Of a stretch of DNA of 64,000 nt, positions 1-10,135 are shown piece by piece. The notes beneath the pieces were generated by a model. The model made no database searches, had not been told where the DNA came from, and saw only the letters and a program-made list of their open reading frames with translations. Position numbers and translations under genes: made by a program. The stretch comes from Bdellovibrionaceae bacterium UBA2339. GTDB lineage: Bacteria; Bdellovibrionota; Bdellovibrionia; Bdellovibrionales; JAMPXM01. The stretch's first letter is position 1. Each line of letters opens with the position of its first letter. The DNA is taken from positions 20,957-84,956 of the forward strand of contig DDUL01000065.1 of NCBI GenBank assembly GCA_002344785.1. Direction: 5' to 3'.

Positions 1-3000
1 CAAGGTCGGCGTCCGTGATCGACTGACCCTTCGAGAGAAGCTTTTGCGATCCGTCTTCATTCAACAGAACGCCATTTGTGATTTTGCCCAGCAAGAGCGA
101 CTTCAATCGCGACAGAGCGTTGTTTTTGATCACGTTCTGCTCGACAGCCAAATCCTTCTCGAGCTTGCGCTTCTTCTCTTCGATGATCTGCAAGAGTCGT
201 TCGTCTCGCTCAGCACCTTCGCGTCCATAAACCTGCGCGTCGATGACTGTACCCGTCACTCCCGCGGGCACTCGCAACGAGGTGTCACGTACATCACCGG
301 CCTTCTCACCGAAGATCGCTCGCAAGAGTTTTTCTTCAGGCGAAAGCTGCGACTCACCTTTAGGCGTAACTTTACCCACCAAGATGTCGCCCGGCTTCAC
401 TTCCGCACCGATGCGGATAATGCCCGAGGTATCGAGATCTTTGAGGGCTTCTTCGCCGACGTTGGCGATATCGCGAGTGATTTCTTCTTTGCCCAGCTTC
501 GTATCGCGAGCCAAGCATTCGAATTCTTCGATGTGAATCGAAGTGTATGTGTCTTCTTTGATCAAACGTTCGGAGATCAAAATCGAATCTTCGAAGTTGT
601 AGCCCATCCAAGGCGTGAACGCGACGAGGATGTTCTGACCCAGTGCCAACTCCCCCAGCTCCGTCGAAGGACCGTCGGCAATGATGTCTCCGCGCTTAAC
701 TGCGTCGCCCACCAACACGATCGGCTTCTGGTTGAAGCAGGTGTTCTGATTTGTGCGCTGGTACTTTGTGAGGTTGTAAATATCGACGTTCGCGCCAAGC
801 TCTCCGCCTTTAGCAAAGCGACGAACCACGACTCGAGACGCGTCCACTTCCTCCACGATTCCATCGTTCTGAGCGACGACCGAAGTACCCGAATCGCGGG
901 CCACCAGGCGCTCCACACCAGTTCCAACCAAAGGAGCCTTTGATCGAAGCAGCGGAACAGCCTGACGTTGCATGTTCGAACCCATCAAGGCTCGGTTCGC
1001 ATCGTCGTGCTCCAGGAATGGAATCAAAGAAGCGGCGATCGAAACCAACTGCGCCGGCGAAACGTCCATCAAAGACACTTTCTCTTTGTCGACAATCTCG
1101 TATTCACCGTTGATTCGAACCGTTGAGTTCTCGGTCTTAATCTCCGTCGTCACGTCGCGAAGAGCCGGAGCGATATAATGATCCGCTTCCTCGAGAGCCG
1201 ACATATAAGTGATGTCGCCGGAGACTTTACCCGCATCAACTTTGCGATACGGTGTTTCGATAAATCCGTAATTGTTGATTCGAGCATATGTTGCCAGCGA
1301 GGCAATCAAACCGATGTTCGGACCTTCTGGAGTTTCGATCGGGCAGATCCGACCGTAGTGCGTCGGGTGGACGTCGCGAACTTCGAATCCCGCACGATCG
1401 CGAGTCAAACCACCCGGTCCAAGCGCCGAAAGTCGTCGCTTGTGTGTGATTTCGGAAAGCGGGTTGGTTTGATCCATGAACTGCGACAGCTGAGAGGCGT
1501 TGAAGAACTCCTTCAATACGGCATTCACTGGTTTCGCGTTCACAAGATCATGCGGCATCATCGTATCGAGATCCTGCAACGACATACGCTCACGAATTGC
1601 GCGCTCCATGCGCACCAAACCAATACGGTATTGGTTCTCAAGCAATTCACCAACCGAGCGAACGCGACGATTGCCTAGGTGATCGATGTCATCGATCTGA
1701 CCACGGCCGTTTTTCAAATCGATCAAGGTCTTAACTGTGCTGAGAATATCCTTCGGCGTCAGCGTGCGATGGGTGACCGGGCATTCGCTCGTCGGAATGT
1801 TGAAGCGGTGGTTGATCTTGATACGACCAACTTCCGAGAGGTCATAGGTTTCAGCATCAAAGAACAGACGCTGGAAGTAGATGTCAGCACCTTCCGCAGT
1901 CGGCGGCTCGCCAGGACGAAGTCGCTTATAGATTTCAAGCAAGGCTTCTTCTTTGGTGGCGATCTTGTCGACCAGCAATGTATTGCGAAGGTACGGACCA
2001 ACCGACAAACCGTCGAAGAAGATCAATTTGAACTCGGTGATCCCGGCTTCGATCGCGCGATCCAAAACCGCTTTACTCACCTCTTGGTTCGCATCCGCAA
2101 TGATTTCTCCGGTATCTTCGTCAATGATCGGGCGAGCAATGACTTTGCCCTCGAGGTCATCAACGGTGATTTCAACTTCACGCAGATCCAAGTCTTTGAC
2201 TCGCTTGACGACAGCGCGAGTGATCCGTCGATCCTTCTTCACCAGCACTTCGCCGGACTTGGGATCAACGATGTCGACCAACGCCTTTTGGCCCGCCATG
2301 CGCTCGATATCGAGCTCGCGATAGAACTTGCCCTTTTTCACAACGACCTTATCGAGATCGTAGAAGTGCTCAAGGAGCTGCTCGACCGAGTAACCCAATG
2401 CTTTCAAGAGAATGGTCACAGGGAACTTACGACGACGATCGATCCGCACGTAGATCAGATCTTTTTGGTCAAACTCAAAATCCAACCAAGAACCACGGTA
2501 TGGAATAACTCGTGCCGAGTAGATGAGCTTTCCGCTCGCATTGTTCTTTCCGCCATCGTGATCGAAAAACACACCCGGAGAGCGGTGCAACTGCGAAACA
2601 ACCACGCGCTCTGTGCCCGAAATAATGAACGAGCCGTTGGCTGTCATGAGAGGAATATCGCCGAGATAAACCTCCTGCTCCTTCATGTCGCGGATCGAGC
2701 GATTCTCGCTCTGCTCATCGACGTCGAAGACCACAAGTCGCAAGGTCACTTTCATGCCCGCGGCGAATGTCATGCCACGTTGACGGCACTCATCCACATC
2801 ATATTTGGGCGATTCCAAAGTGTAGCCAACAAACTCAAGGCTGGCTGTGTTGTTGAAGTCCGAGATCGGGAACACAGATTTAAACACGCCTTGGAGGCCA
2901 GTGTCCGTGCGTCGATCTTGGTCGACATCCTTTTGCAAGAAACCTTCATACGAACTCTTCTGAAGTTCGATCAGGTTGGGGATGTCGATCACTTGCTTGT

Positions 3001-3059
3001 TCTTTGCGAAGCTCTTGCGAACTCGCAAATTCGATGCGGTGACTGGAACGCCCTTCATT
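1..3059 (-). CDS. rpoB: DNA-directed RNA polymerase subunit beta (3' end outside window)
   Basis: Beta subunit of RNA polymerase, which forms much of the catalytic cleft and the rifampicin pocket. The minus-strand reading frame stays open from the ATG at 3059 to the window edge, about 1019 codons out of the roughly 1350-1400 usual for the family, so the C-terminal part is missing here. The N-terminus reads [19 protein letters not shown] and continues into the conserved [16 protein letters not shown] segment, which is diagnostic. A purine-rich GGAGAAAGCAGGGG stretch precedes the start. It follows rplL on the same strand, the universal order, but after an unusually long 626 bp gap with a terminator. 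The identification is firm; the exact start is well supported by the family N-terminus. Confidence 0.97.
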
Positions 3060-3685
3060 ATACCCCTGCTTTCTCCGGCTATACTCTCGCTCTTTCAAAC
3101 GAGCTTTGATTCCTGTTGAACTGACTCACTGGCCCGATCGCTTGGTCTCGATCGCATCGCTTCGCACGTTTCGTCGTCGTGAAGCTTTGGGCCTGTGCAC
3201 TCCGGTCAAGAAATTGGGACGAGCCCGCTGAGACGCCGACACCCGCTCACCATTCTCTTGCGGAGTTGCCTCATCATAGGCCTGTCGCAAGCTAAATCGT
3301 GAACGGGTCTTGATCATTTCAGCCTCGTAAAAGTTGCGACCACCGAGCGTACTTCCAAATCGCCCGAATCGGGCTACTCGAACAGCACGAACTCATTGCG
3401 CGTACCGAAAATCCGCTGTCCGAAAACCGTCGAAACGATTTCAGAGTTGCCGCGAGAATCGAGAACGCAACGCGAACTTTTACGACTAAATTTCTGAATT
3501 TCCTCACCTTCGCGCGGGACAATCTATCTTGGACCAGTTCTTGTATGCAATGACTAATTCGAGTGCAAAGCTCGGCGCCATCCGCCCGCCATACGGCCCG
3601 CAACTCTTCTCCTTGCTGACGGCAAAAAAAAGCCCCGGCCGGAGCCAGGGCTTTACTCGCTTCGATTTGGAATCGAAGGTATCGC
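3060..3685 (-). other. rplL-rpoB intergenic region
   Basis: A 626 bp stretch without a convincing gene. It holds the rplL-proximal terminator-like hairpin (3624-3654) and must contain either a read-through leader or a separate rpoB promoter. Short open frames here show no family resemblance and were not called. I see no strong -35/-10 pair that I would commit to. Confidence 0.6.
3624..3654 (-). terminator. Rho-independent terminator-like hairpin downstream of rplL
   Basis: On the minus strand AAAGCCCTGGC, loop TCCG, GCCGGGGCTTT, then a run of T. It lies about 32 bases after the rplL stop. In many bacteria the rplL-rpoB spacer has a partial attenuator, so this may be leaky rather than a full stop. 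Confidence 0.85.
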
Positions 3686-4066
3686 TTACTTAACTTGCAC
3701 TTTCGCGCCAGCTTTTTCGACAACTTCCTTAATCTTAGCCGCCTCTTCCTTAGAAACGCCTTCCTTGATGGTCTTGGGCGCGCCTTCAACGAGATCTTTT
3801 GCTTCCTTCAAGCCCAAGCCTGTTACGGCGCGGACTTCTTTGATCACGTTGATTTTGTTAGCGCCTGCGTCAGCGAGAACGACGTCAAATGTCGTCTTCT
3901 CTTCAGCCGGAGCCGCACCTGCAGCTGCGCCACCGCCGACAGCCACTGCAACCGGAGCTGCTGCTGTCACGCCCCACTTGTCTTCGAGCGTCTTGATGAG
4001 TTCAGCCAGTTCGATCACCGGCATGTTCGAAAGGTAATTTACAACATCGTCTTTTGTGAGAGCCAT
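3686..4066 (-). CDS. rplL: 50S ribosomal protein L7/L12
   Basis: Acidic stalk protein of the large subunit that recruits translation GTPases. The 126-residue product has the expected order: an N-terminal dimerisation helix pair ([20 protein letters not shown]), an Ala/Gly-rich hinge around residues 35-55, and the C-terminal factor-binding domain with [20 protein letters not shown]. Length is normal for the family (about 120-130). The ATG is preceded by AGGAGATAAAAA, a good ribosome binding site. It follows rplJ by 159 bases, the usual L10-L12 pairing, and a terminator-like hairpin follows the stop. Confidence 0.98.
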   Translation of the reverse strand: MALTKDDVVNYLSNMPVIELAELIKTLEDKWGVTAAAPVAVAVGGGAAAGAAPAEEKTTFDVVLADAGANKINVIKEVRAVTGLGLKEAKDLVEGAPKTIKEGVSKEEAAKIKEVVEKAGAKVQVK

Positions 4067-4225
4067 TTTTTATCTCCTCAGCCTTTGGAAATCCATCGGC
4101 CACAGTTTTTTGCACGCCCATTTGGCACGCATGAATAATTTCAATTCAACCAACTAACCTGCCACAAACATTGAGCCCATATTGCTCTTGCTCGCTCATC
4201 AGCCGCATCACTACGGATCCAATGA

Positions 4226-4765
4226 TCAAGCGCCCAGCTTGTCCTTTTGAGCCGCCAACACACGAACAAAGCCCGACGGAACCGCATTGAGCGTGCCCAC
4301 GAACTTCGACATCGGTGCCTGCAAAACTCCCAAAAGCTGTGCACGCAACACTTCTTTGCCCGGCAAGCTCGCCAATGCCTTGATGCTCTTTGCATCCAAG
4401 CGATTGCCTTCGAGTTCGCCAACTTTGACTTGCAAGGCTTCAACATCTTTTGCGAATTCGGTCAGCGCCTTCGCAATTGCGGGAGCCTCTCCGAATGCAA
4501 ACACAATCGCGTTGTTGCCAACAAAATCATTCTTCAGCGCTTCAAAAGACTTTGGATGGTCTTGCATCGCACGAAGAGCCAGCGTGTTGCGGACGACGCG
4601 CATTTCAGACTCGAGCGGATGCAGCTTCATGCGAAGCTTCGTCACTTGCTCGACCGTCATGCCTTTGAAGTCCACGAGGAATGCGGCTTTTGCGCGTCCA
4701 AACGAAGACGACAAAACCGAAATCTCCTCAGCTTTTTCTGCACGAGTATTCGATAGATTCGACAA
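4226..4765 (-). CDS. rplJ: 50S ribosomal protein L10 (TTG start)
   Basis: Base of the L12 stalk; binds 23S rRNA and several L12 dimers. The 179-residue product carries the family core AAFLVDFKGMTVEQVTKLR and RVVRNTLALRA, followed by a C-terminal helix for L12 binding. Length is normal. The start is TTG at 4765: the frame has no ATG at the right place and AGGAGG lies five bases upstream, which decides the start. It sits between rplA and rplL. The 411 bp upstream gap with several hairpins fits the L10-leader mode of feedback control known from this family, but binding was not shown here. Confidence 0.96.
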   Translation of the reverse strand: MSNLSNTRAEKAEEISVLSSSFGRAKAAFLVDFKGMTVEQVTKLRMKLHPLESEMRVVRNTLALRAMQDHPKSFEALKNDFVGNNAIVFAFGEAPAIAKALTEFAKDVEALQVKVGELEGNRLDAKSIKALASLPGKEVLRAQLLGVLQAPMSKFVGTLNAVPSGFVRVLAAQKDKLGA

Positions 4766-5176
4766 ATTAACCTCCTCTCCTCATCGCGCTTTCGCACGAA
4801 TCAAATAACCTCTGGTTGAGCCAGAAGGTGCTACCCGCGATGAGTTCAAGGAGTCACCGGACTTGGTCGTCCGGAATGAGGAATTCGACAATGGCTCAGG
4901 ACCGCTCCAACACTCGCTTAGGTCTGATCACCTTAGGAAGTGATACCTAGGGAGTGTTCCTCGTCCTTCACCCGAAAATCCCACCACTCTCTCGGCAGGG
5001 AGGGCCAACGGCCTCAATTAAATCCTTGGTGCAATGCTTTAGGCCAAGCCGAACATCGAACCAACGACCCCTACTGTCTTCGATCGCGATTGATCGAGGA
5101 AGGGCGTAACACCCTTCCTCAGGATTCACAAGATTATGTGATCACTTATGAGATCTCGTACCTCAGTACGAAACCC
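4766..5176 (-). promoter_or_regulatory. Candidate L10 leader upstream of rplJL
   Basis: A 411 bp gap without a gene between rplA and rplJ, where many bacteria have an autoregulatory L10-binding leader. On the minus strand I see three hairpins: GAGGAAGGG paired with CCCTTCCTC at 5096-5120 (9 bp stem, 7 base loop), CCGGAC with GTCCGG at 4857-4874, and CTTCTGG with CCAGAGG (one G-T pair) at about 4809-4828. No T-run follows the first stem, so it does not look like a simple terminator. Assignment as an L10 leader rests on position and structure, not on a confirmed kink-turn. Confidence 0.5.
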
Positions 5177-5881
5177 TTAAGCGATCGAGTCCGCCGCCTG
5201 CAATGCATCGATGCGGACGCCTGGGCCCATCGTCGAGGACACGGTGATCCCCTGCAGATAGATCCCTTTTGCAGATGCCGGCTTTGCTTTCACAACGGCA
5301 CCCAAAAGCGCCATGAAGTTGTCCTTCAGCTTATCGGCACCCATAGAGCGCTTACCGATGCCCGCATGAATGATGCCGGCCTTATCCACACGAAAATCGA
5401 GCTTACCGCGCTTTTCAGCCTTTACGGTGTCGCCGACGTTCATGGTCACAGTGCCGACCTTCGGGTTGGGCATAAGGCCTCGAGGTCCCAAAATCTTGGC
5501 GACTTTCGAAACCGTACCCATCATATCGGGTGTGGCAATTGCCTTATCGAAATCCAGCCAGCCGCCATTGATCTTTTCGACGAGATCATCGGCGCCGACA
5601 AAGTCTGCTCCGGCGTCTTTAGCTTCCGCCTCTTTAGGGCCCTTAGCGAAAACAATGACTCTGACGTTCTTGCCCAAGCCATGCGGCAGAGATACCGCAC
5701 CACGAACCTGTTGGTCCGACTGCTTGGGGTCGATTCCTAAACGGATCGCCACATCGATGTTTTCGTCAAACTTCGCTGTCGCAGTTTCAACGGCAAGCTT
5801 GACGGCCTGATCAACCGGAAGCTTCGTCAACGAATCAACTTTGGCTTTTGATGCGCGATAGCGCTTTCCTGATTTTCCCAT
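5177..5881 (-). CDS. rplA: 50S ribosomal protein L1
   Basis: Forms the L1 stalk near the E site and is a translational repressor of its own operon in many bacteria. The 234-residue product is of normal length and contains the conserved [15 protein letters not shown] and [16 protein letters not shown] segments. The ATG at 5881 lies eight bases after the rplK stop, so the two are surely co-transcribed and probably translationally coupled. Order rplK-rplA is universal in bacteria. Confidence 0.98.
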   Translation of the reverse strand: MGKSGKRYRASKAKVDSLTKLPVDQAVKLAVETATAKFDENIDVAIRLGIDPKQSDQQVRGAVSLPHGLGKNVRVIVFAKGPKEAEAKDAGADFVGADDLVEKINGGWLDFDKAIATPDMMGTVSKVAKILGPRGLMPNPKVGTVTMNVGDTVKAEKRGKLDFRVDKAGIIHAGIGKRSMGADKLKDNFMALLGAVVKAKPASAKGIYLQGITVSSTMGPGVRIDALQAADSIA

Positions 5882-5889
5882 CGCTCACC

Positions 5890-6315
5890 TCAATCCTGAA
5901 TTTCGAGGCCCATGCTGCGAGCCGTACCGACCACTTGCGGGATCGCGGACTCGACAGTTGAGCAGTTGAGGTCGGGGAGCTTCAGCGCCGCGATTTCACG
6001 GATCTGCTTCATGTTCACCTTACCGACCTTATCCTTTTGCGGCATTTTCGAGCCACTTTGGATCTTCACAGCCTGTTTCAGCAGAACCGACACGGGCGGC
6101 GTCTTGGTGATGAAGGTAAACGATCGGTCCTGATAAACAGTGATGATCACGGGAATAACCGTGTCACCTTTGCCCTGAGTTCGGGCATTGAACTGCTTAC
6201 AGAACTCCATGATGTTTACCCCATGCTGGCCGAGCGCCGGTCCCACGGGCGGCGCTGGATTCGCCTTCCCTGCCGGAATCTGCAATTTGATCATTGCAGT
6301 TACTTTTTTTGCCAT
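5890..6315 (-). CDS. rplK: 50S ribosomal protein L11
   Basis: Ribosomal GTPase-centre protein, target of thiopeptides and needed for the stringent response. The 141-residue product starts [20 protein letters not shown] and contains [19 protein letters not shown], both diagnostic. A longer in-frame extension of 35 codons exists upstream but has no family similarity. The ATG at 6315 has AAGGAGTGGGAA just before it, which fixes the start. It follows nusG by 130 bases and precedes rplA by eight. Confidence 0.98.
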   Translation of the reverse strand: MAKKVTAMIKLQIPAGKANPAPPVGPALGQHGVNIMEFCKQFNARTQGKGDTVIPVIITVYQDRSFTFITKTPPVSVLLKQAVKIQSGSKMPQKDKVGKVNMKQIREIAALKLPDLNCSTVESAIPQVVGTARSMGLEIQD

Positions 6316-6445
6316 TTCCCACTCCTTAGCGCGGGGGTTTAAATTCCATGCCTTCTGACGAAGGTTTTCTCTTTCTTTAAGCCATCGGGGTACCGACCCC
6401 GACGACCGATCTGATCTCAAAGTTCCCCGAAGGGTTCCTTACCAA

Positions 6446-6973
6446 TCAGACTTTTTGAACCTGAATAAAATCGAGTTCAACGGGTGTGGGGCGACCGAAG
6501 ATACTGACTGAGACCTTCACTTTGCCCTTATCGTCGTTGATCTCCTCGACGGTGCCATTGAAGTTACTGAACGGACCATCGACCACCATGACATTCTCGC
6601 CAACCGAGAACTTCACTTTGGGACGAGGCTTTTCCGCACCAGTCTCCATCTGCTGTGTCACCCGGAGAACTTGATCCGGTGGCACCGCAGTTGGCTTTTG
6701 GCCTCCGACGAAGCCCGTCACTTTTGAAGAACCTTTCACCAAATGCCAAGTCTTTTCGTTCAGAAGCATCTCCACGAACATATAGCCCGGGAAAAATTTG
6801 CGTGAACGCGTCGTCTTTTGACCCTTCACCAATTCCACGACGTTTTCAGCGGGAATCAAGATCTGGCCAAACTGCTCTTCCATCTTATGCTGAGCGATCC
6901 GCTTTTCGATCGAAGCTTTGGCCGTGGCCTCGCTCCCCGTCGCGACGTTCACGATGTACCACTTCTTTTCCAT
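6446..6973 (-). CDS. nusG: Transcription termination/antitermination factor NusG
   Basis: Elongation factor that binds RNA polymerase and links it to Rho or to the ribosome. The 175-residue product begins MEKKWYIVNVATGSEATAKA, has the NGN core with FFPGYMFVEMLLNEKTWHLVK, and ends with a KOW domain (VVDGPFSNFNGTVEEI). Length matches the family (about 180). The ATG at 6973 has GGAGA five bases upstream; an upstream in-frame extension of 43 codons overlaps secE and is rejected. It lies 23 bases after the secE stop, the usual secE-nusG pair. Confidence 0.97.
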   Translation of the reverse strand: MEKKWYIVNVATGSEATAKASIEKRIAQHKMEEQFGQILIPAENVVELVKGQKTTRSRKFFPGYMFVEMLLNEKTWHLVKGSSKVTGFVGGQKPTAVPPDQVLRVTQQMETGAEKPRPKVKFSVGENVMVVDGPFSNFNGTVEEINDDKGKVKVSVSIFGRPTPVELDFIQVQKV

Positions 6974-6996
6974 GCGCGTCTCCAAGGTCGGCTGCA

Positions 6997-7461
6997 TCAC
7001 AGCGACCCAAAAATGTTCTGCTTCAGAAGCCACTCGACGAGCTTTCCAGACACCACATCTAGAAGTCCGAGAGCCGCTCCCGACAAAAGGAGCATCACAC
7101 AAACAAAGATTGTCATTCGCGTGGTGTCAGGACGCGAGGGCCAAACCACTCGGCGCAGTTCCGTCACAACTTCGTCGCCCCAAACTTTAGCATCAGGACG
7201 AATTTGCAAGGCCGCGAAAGTGATCAATCCGAGCAATACGGGCACGCCATGGCTCACCGTTTCGTTGCCAAAGAATTGACCGAGTCGTCCCGTGGCGATC
7301 GCCGCGCCGGCTTCAATCAAGATCGAAACACCGATACCGACGAGAACACCTGCACCTAGGAAGCCGACGGTAACAAATTTCGCGTTGAGATCCGTGGCGG
7401 TTTCCATCGAATTGACGTTCGACGAAGTCGCGTTCGGATTTGCCGTGGAGTTTGTGCTCAT
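6997..7461 (-). CDS. secE: Preprotein translocase subunit SecE
   Basis: Essential clamp of the SecYEG channel in the inner membrane. The 154-residue product has three hydrophobic segments (about residues 28-53, 72-88 and 118-142) like the three-helix enterobacterial form, rather than the short one-helix form. The conserved amphipathic motif VVTELRRVVWPSRPDTTR precedes the last helix and is the family signature. The N-terminal 25 residues are Asn/Thr/Ser-rich and not conserved. It lies between tRNA-Trp and nusG, the standard context. Confidence 0.95.
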   Translation of the reverse strand: MSTNSTANPNATSSNVNSMETATDLNAKFVTVGFLGAGVLVGIGVSILIEAGAAIATGRLGQFFGNETVSHGVPVLLGLITFAALQIRPDAKVWGDEVVTELRRVVWPSRPDTTRMTIFVCVMLLLSGAALGLLDVVSGKLVEWLLKQNIFGSL

Positions 7462-7676
7462 TTTGACCTGACCTTTAATAACCTAAGTCCGTGGTTGAAA
7501 TTCGGAAGCCCGTTGCCGAGAAGTTTCTGAGCTCTGCCAATAAACGTCTAACCATAGATTGGTGGTTAGAATGTTGATTTCGCATTCGCCTGGCAAAGAG
7601 TGAGGAACCTCGACCACCCTCTTGTTGGCAATCTCAAACGGAAAGCCCGAGCTGACTTTATCAAAGGGTCTGAAAC

Positions 7677-7752
7677 TGGCAGGGCAGGAGGGACTCGAAC
7701 CCCCAACCGACGGATTTGGAGTCCGTAACTCTACCGATTGAGCTACTGCCCT
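7677..7752 (-). tRNA. tRNA-Trp (CCA anticodon)
   Basis: A full cloverleaf on the minus strand: acceptor AGGGCAG/CTGCCCT, D arm GCTC/GAGT-type, anticodon loop with CCA, T loop TTCGAGT, discriminator G, and an encoded 3' CCA. It lies between tuf and secE, a very common location for tRNA-Trp. Confidence 0.95.
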
Positions 7753-7797
7753 TCCGGAACCAGACAACGGTGACAAAGACTTCGTGCCTTCACGCGA

Positions 7798-7838
7798 GAA
7801 CGGGCCTTACGGCCCGTTCACCTGAATCACTTGTGATT
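7798..7838. other. Two inverted repeats between tuf and tRNA-Trp
   Basis: GAACGGGCC/GGCCCGTTC with a TTAC loop (7798-7819) and a 14 bp palindrome AATCACTTGTGATT (7825-7838) that begins four bases after the tuf stop. Neither is followed by a T-run, so they may be RNA-processing or weak termination signals between tuf and the tRNA. Function is inference. Confidence 0.5.
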
Positions 7839-7842
7839 AAAA

Positions 7843-9033
7843 CTACTCGAGAATGTCGACGACAACGCCGGCACCCACGGTGCGTCCGCCTTCGCGAATC
7901 GCGAAGCGAAGCTCTTTTTCCATCGCGATGGGAGCGATCAACTCGACCGACACTTCAACGCGATCGCCAGGCATCACCATCTCAGTGCCCTCTTTCAAGG
8001 TCACGACACCAGTAACGTCTGTCGTACGGAAGTAGAACTGCGGGCGATAGCCGTTGAAGAACGGAGTGTGGCGTCCGCCTTCTTCCTTAGTGAGGATGTA
8101 AGCTTCAGCCTTGAACTTCTTGTGCGGCTTAATGGAGCCGGGCTTCGAGAGGACTTGTCCGCGCTCAACTTCTTCTTTCTTCGTACCACGCAGCAAGCAA
8201 CCGCAGTTGTCGCCAGCTTGGCCTTCATCGAGAAGCTTGCGGAACATTTCGATACCAGTGACGACAGTCTTTTGTGTGGGATTCAAGCCCACGATTTCGA
8301 CTTCGTCGTTCACTTTGATGATACCGCGCTCAACTCGGCCGGTCACAACTGTACCGCGACCCGAGATCGAGAACACGTCTTCAACAGGCATCAAGAAGGG
8401 CTTATCCACCGCGCGAGCCGGTTGCGGGATGTAACGATCAACTTCCGCCATCAGCTTCAAGATCGCATCGCGACCGATTTCTGGATTGCGGCCTTCGAGA
8501 GCGCACAATGCCGAACCTTTAACGATCGGGATTTCGTCGCCGGGGAACTCGTACTTCGAGAGAAGTTCGCGAACTTCAACTTCGACGAGCTCAAGAAGGT
8601 CTTTGTCGTCGACCATGTCGACTTTGTTCATGAACACGACCATCGCCGGAACGCCGACCTGGCGAGCGAGGAGGATGTGTTCACGAGTCTGCGGCATCGG
8701 ACCGTCAGCAGCCGACACGACCAAGATCGCGCCGTCCATCTGAGCTGCGCCAGTGATCATGTTTTTCACATAGTCAGCGTGGCCGGGGCAGTCGACGTGA
8801 GCGTAGTGACGATTTGTTGTTTGATACTCAACGTGCGAAGTCGAGATGGTGATTCCGCGCGCTTTTTCTTCCGGAGCTTTGTCGATTTGATCGTAAGCAA
8901 GGAAGGTTGCGCCACCCGATTCAGCCAAGACCTTTGTGATCGCTGCTGTGAGCGAAGTCTTACCATGGTCAACGTGACCGATGGTGCCGATGTTCACGTG
9001 GGGTTTACTCCGGTCAAATTTCTCCTTAGCCAT
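7843..9033 (-). CDS. tuf: Translation elongation factor Tu
   Basis: GTPase that delivers aminoacyl-tRNA to the ribosome. The 396-residue product has all G motifs in order: GHVDHGKT (residues about 18-25), the switch-I ARGITI, DCPGH (about 80-84), NKVD (about 135-138) and SALCA (about 173). Domains 2 and 3 follow, ending [14 protein letters not shown]. Length is normal. AGGAGGAAGGCAGAA precedes the ATG. It is embedded in a tRNA cluster (Thr, Tyr, Gly, Thr upstream; Trp downstream), the layout typical of a tufB-type locus. It is the only tuf copy in this window. Confidence 0.99.
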   Translation of the reverse strand: MAKEKFDRSKPHVNIGTIGHVDHGKTSLTAAITKVLAESGGATFLAYDQIDKAPEEKARGITISTSHVEYQTTNRHYAHVDCPGHADYVKNMITGAAQMDGAILVVSAADGPMPQTREHILLARQVGVPAMVVFMNKVDMVDDKDLLELVEVEVRELLSKYEFPGDEIPIVKGSALCALEGRNPEIGRDAILKLMAEVDRYIPQPARAVDKPFLMPVEDVFSISGRGTVVTGRVERGIIKVNDEVEIVGLNPTQKTVVTGIEMFRKLLDEGQAGDNCGCLLRGTKKEEVERGQVLSKPGSIKPHKKFKAEAYILTKEEGGRHTPFFNGYRPQFYFRTTDVTGVVTLKEGTEMVMPGDRVEVSVELIAPIAMEKELRFAIREGGRTVGAGVVVDILE

Positions 9034-9575
9034 TTCTGCCTTCCTCCTGGGTCAATCGCCCAAAAATTATCCTTTAACCTCAAACTTCACTTCGCGCCTG
9101 AGACGTTCGCTCCATGCTCTCGGCCCAAGCCTTACGCTGACCCAAGACCAGATCGTCGACCGAGGCGAAACGCCGAAGCGACAGATCCGTCGTTTTTCTC
9201 ACTTCGCTTCATCATCGTTCGTCTTATCAATGAATGATGAGAGCGAACGAAGACTCCGTGACCGAAACGCTACAGACGCACGAAGACCCGACGATCGAAA
9301 TCGACCGCCCTTTCAACGTCTTCGCCGACGTACTTGGAAACCGAAGACTTTCTTCCGAACGAGCCTGAATTTCAATCTGAATATTCACTGAAATTCGAGA
9401 TGATCGATCTGCAGGGTCCTTACGGAACATCGATCGGACCCTCCGATCACCGAGCTCACGTTCAGCGCGAAGGGAGAGGACTCCCATACACGGCGCCAAA
9501 ACGCAATCGCTTCTCGATTCGGGAACGGCAGGTTGGTCTTTGAGGAGTCGTCGACGCGCTGTGTGGGACAGATAA
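9034..9575 (-). other. Intergenic region between tRNA-Thr(GGT) and tuf
   Basis: A 542 bp stretch with no gene I can support. It presumably holds the leader and possibly a promoter for tuf. A short inverted repeat GGGTCC...GGACCC lies near 9415-9440. No recognisable riboswitch or protein family was found. Confidence 0.5.
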
Positions 9576-9650
9576 TGGAGCCCATGGCGAGAATCGAACT
9601 CGCGATCTCACCCTTACCAAGGGTGTGCTCTACCACTGAGCCACATGGGC
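9576..9650 (-). tRNA. tRNA-Thr (GGT anticodon)
   Basis: Cloverleaf on the minus strand with acceptor GCCCATG/CATGGGC, anticodon loop CTTGGTA (anticodon GGT), T loop TTCGATT, discriminator T and encoded CCA. The third of four tRNA genes lying upstream of tuf in transcription order from rlmB. Confidence 0.95.
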
Positions 9651-9773
9651 AGAATCAGATGCTTGGCCCGCGTTTTCCGGATCCGAGCGGGATTGAACCC
9701 GGAAATTTGCTGAAGCCGACCCGTAGGTCCTTGCACCGACTATCGATAAAACTCAGTCACGGTTGAGAAAATT

Positions 9774-9850
9774 TGGAGCGGGAGACGGGTCTCGAACCCG
9801 CAACCCTCAGCTTGGAAGGCTGATACTCTAGCCAATTGAGCTACTCCCGC
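9774..9850 (-). tRNA. tRNA-Gly (TCC anticodon)
   Basis: Cloverleaf on the minus strand with acceptor GCGGGAG/CTCCCGC, D arm GCTC...GAGT, anticodon TCC within CTTCCAA, T loop TTCGAGA, discriminator T and encoded CCA. It reads GGA/GGG codons and sits in the Thr-Tyr-Gly-Thr-tuf order well known from many proteobacteria. Confidence 0.95.
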
Positions 9851-10018
9851 CCGCTTTCTCTCAAACCTTTACTTACTAAACTTCGCTCAAAAACACTCGC
9901 CAAGAAAAAGTCGCCAAGAGATCTTCGCTGACAGCACTTCTTGCCGACAAAAACTCGGAACTGGTTTCGGATGCGCCAAACAACTCGCTTTAAGACAGGG
10001 ATCTGAGTGAAGTGCAAG

Positions 10019-10103
10019 TGGTGGAGAGGGCAGGATTCGAACCTGCGAAGGCATAGCCAGCAGATTTACAGTCTGCCCCCGTTGGCCACTTGGGTACCTC
10101 TCC
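10019..10103 (-). tRNA. tRNA-Tyr (GTA anticodon)
   Basis: An 85-base class II tRNA on the minus strand: acceptor GGAGAGG/CCTCTCC, anticodon GTA in the loop CTGTAAA, a long variable arm, T loop TTCGAAT, discriminator A and encoded CCA. It lies between tRNA-Gly and the 14 bp tandem repeat. Confidence 0.95.
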
Positions 10104-10135
10104 TCGGCCCTTCTGAATCAACTCAGTTTCCCAGC

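Noticed and set aside
1679..3109. 476-codon plus-strand open frame
   Set aside because: Exactly antisense to rpoB; the product has no family features and the rpoB frame is certain.
8068..9237. 389-codon plus-strand open frame over tuf
   Set aside because: Antisense shadow of tuf caused by codon bias; no ribosome binding site or motifs.
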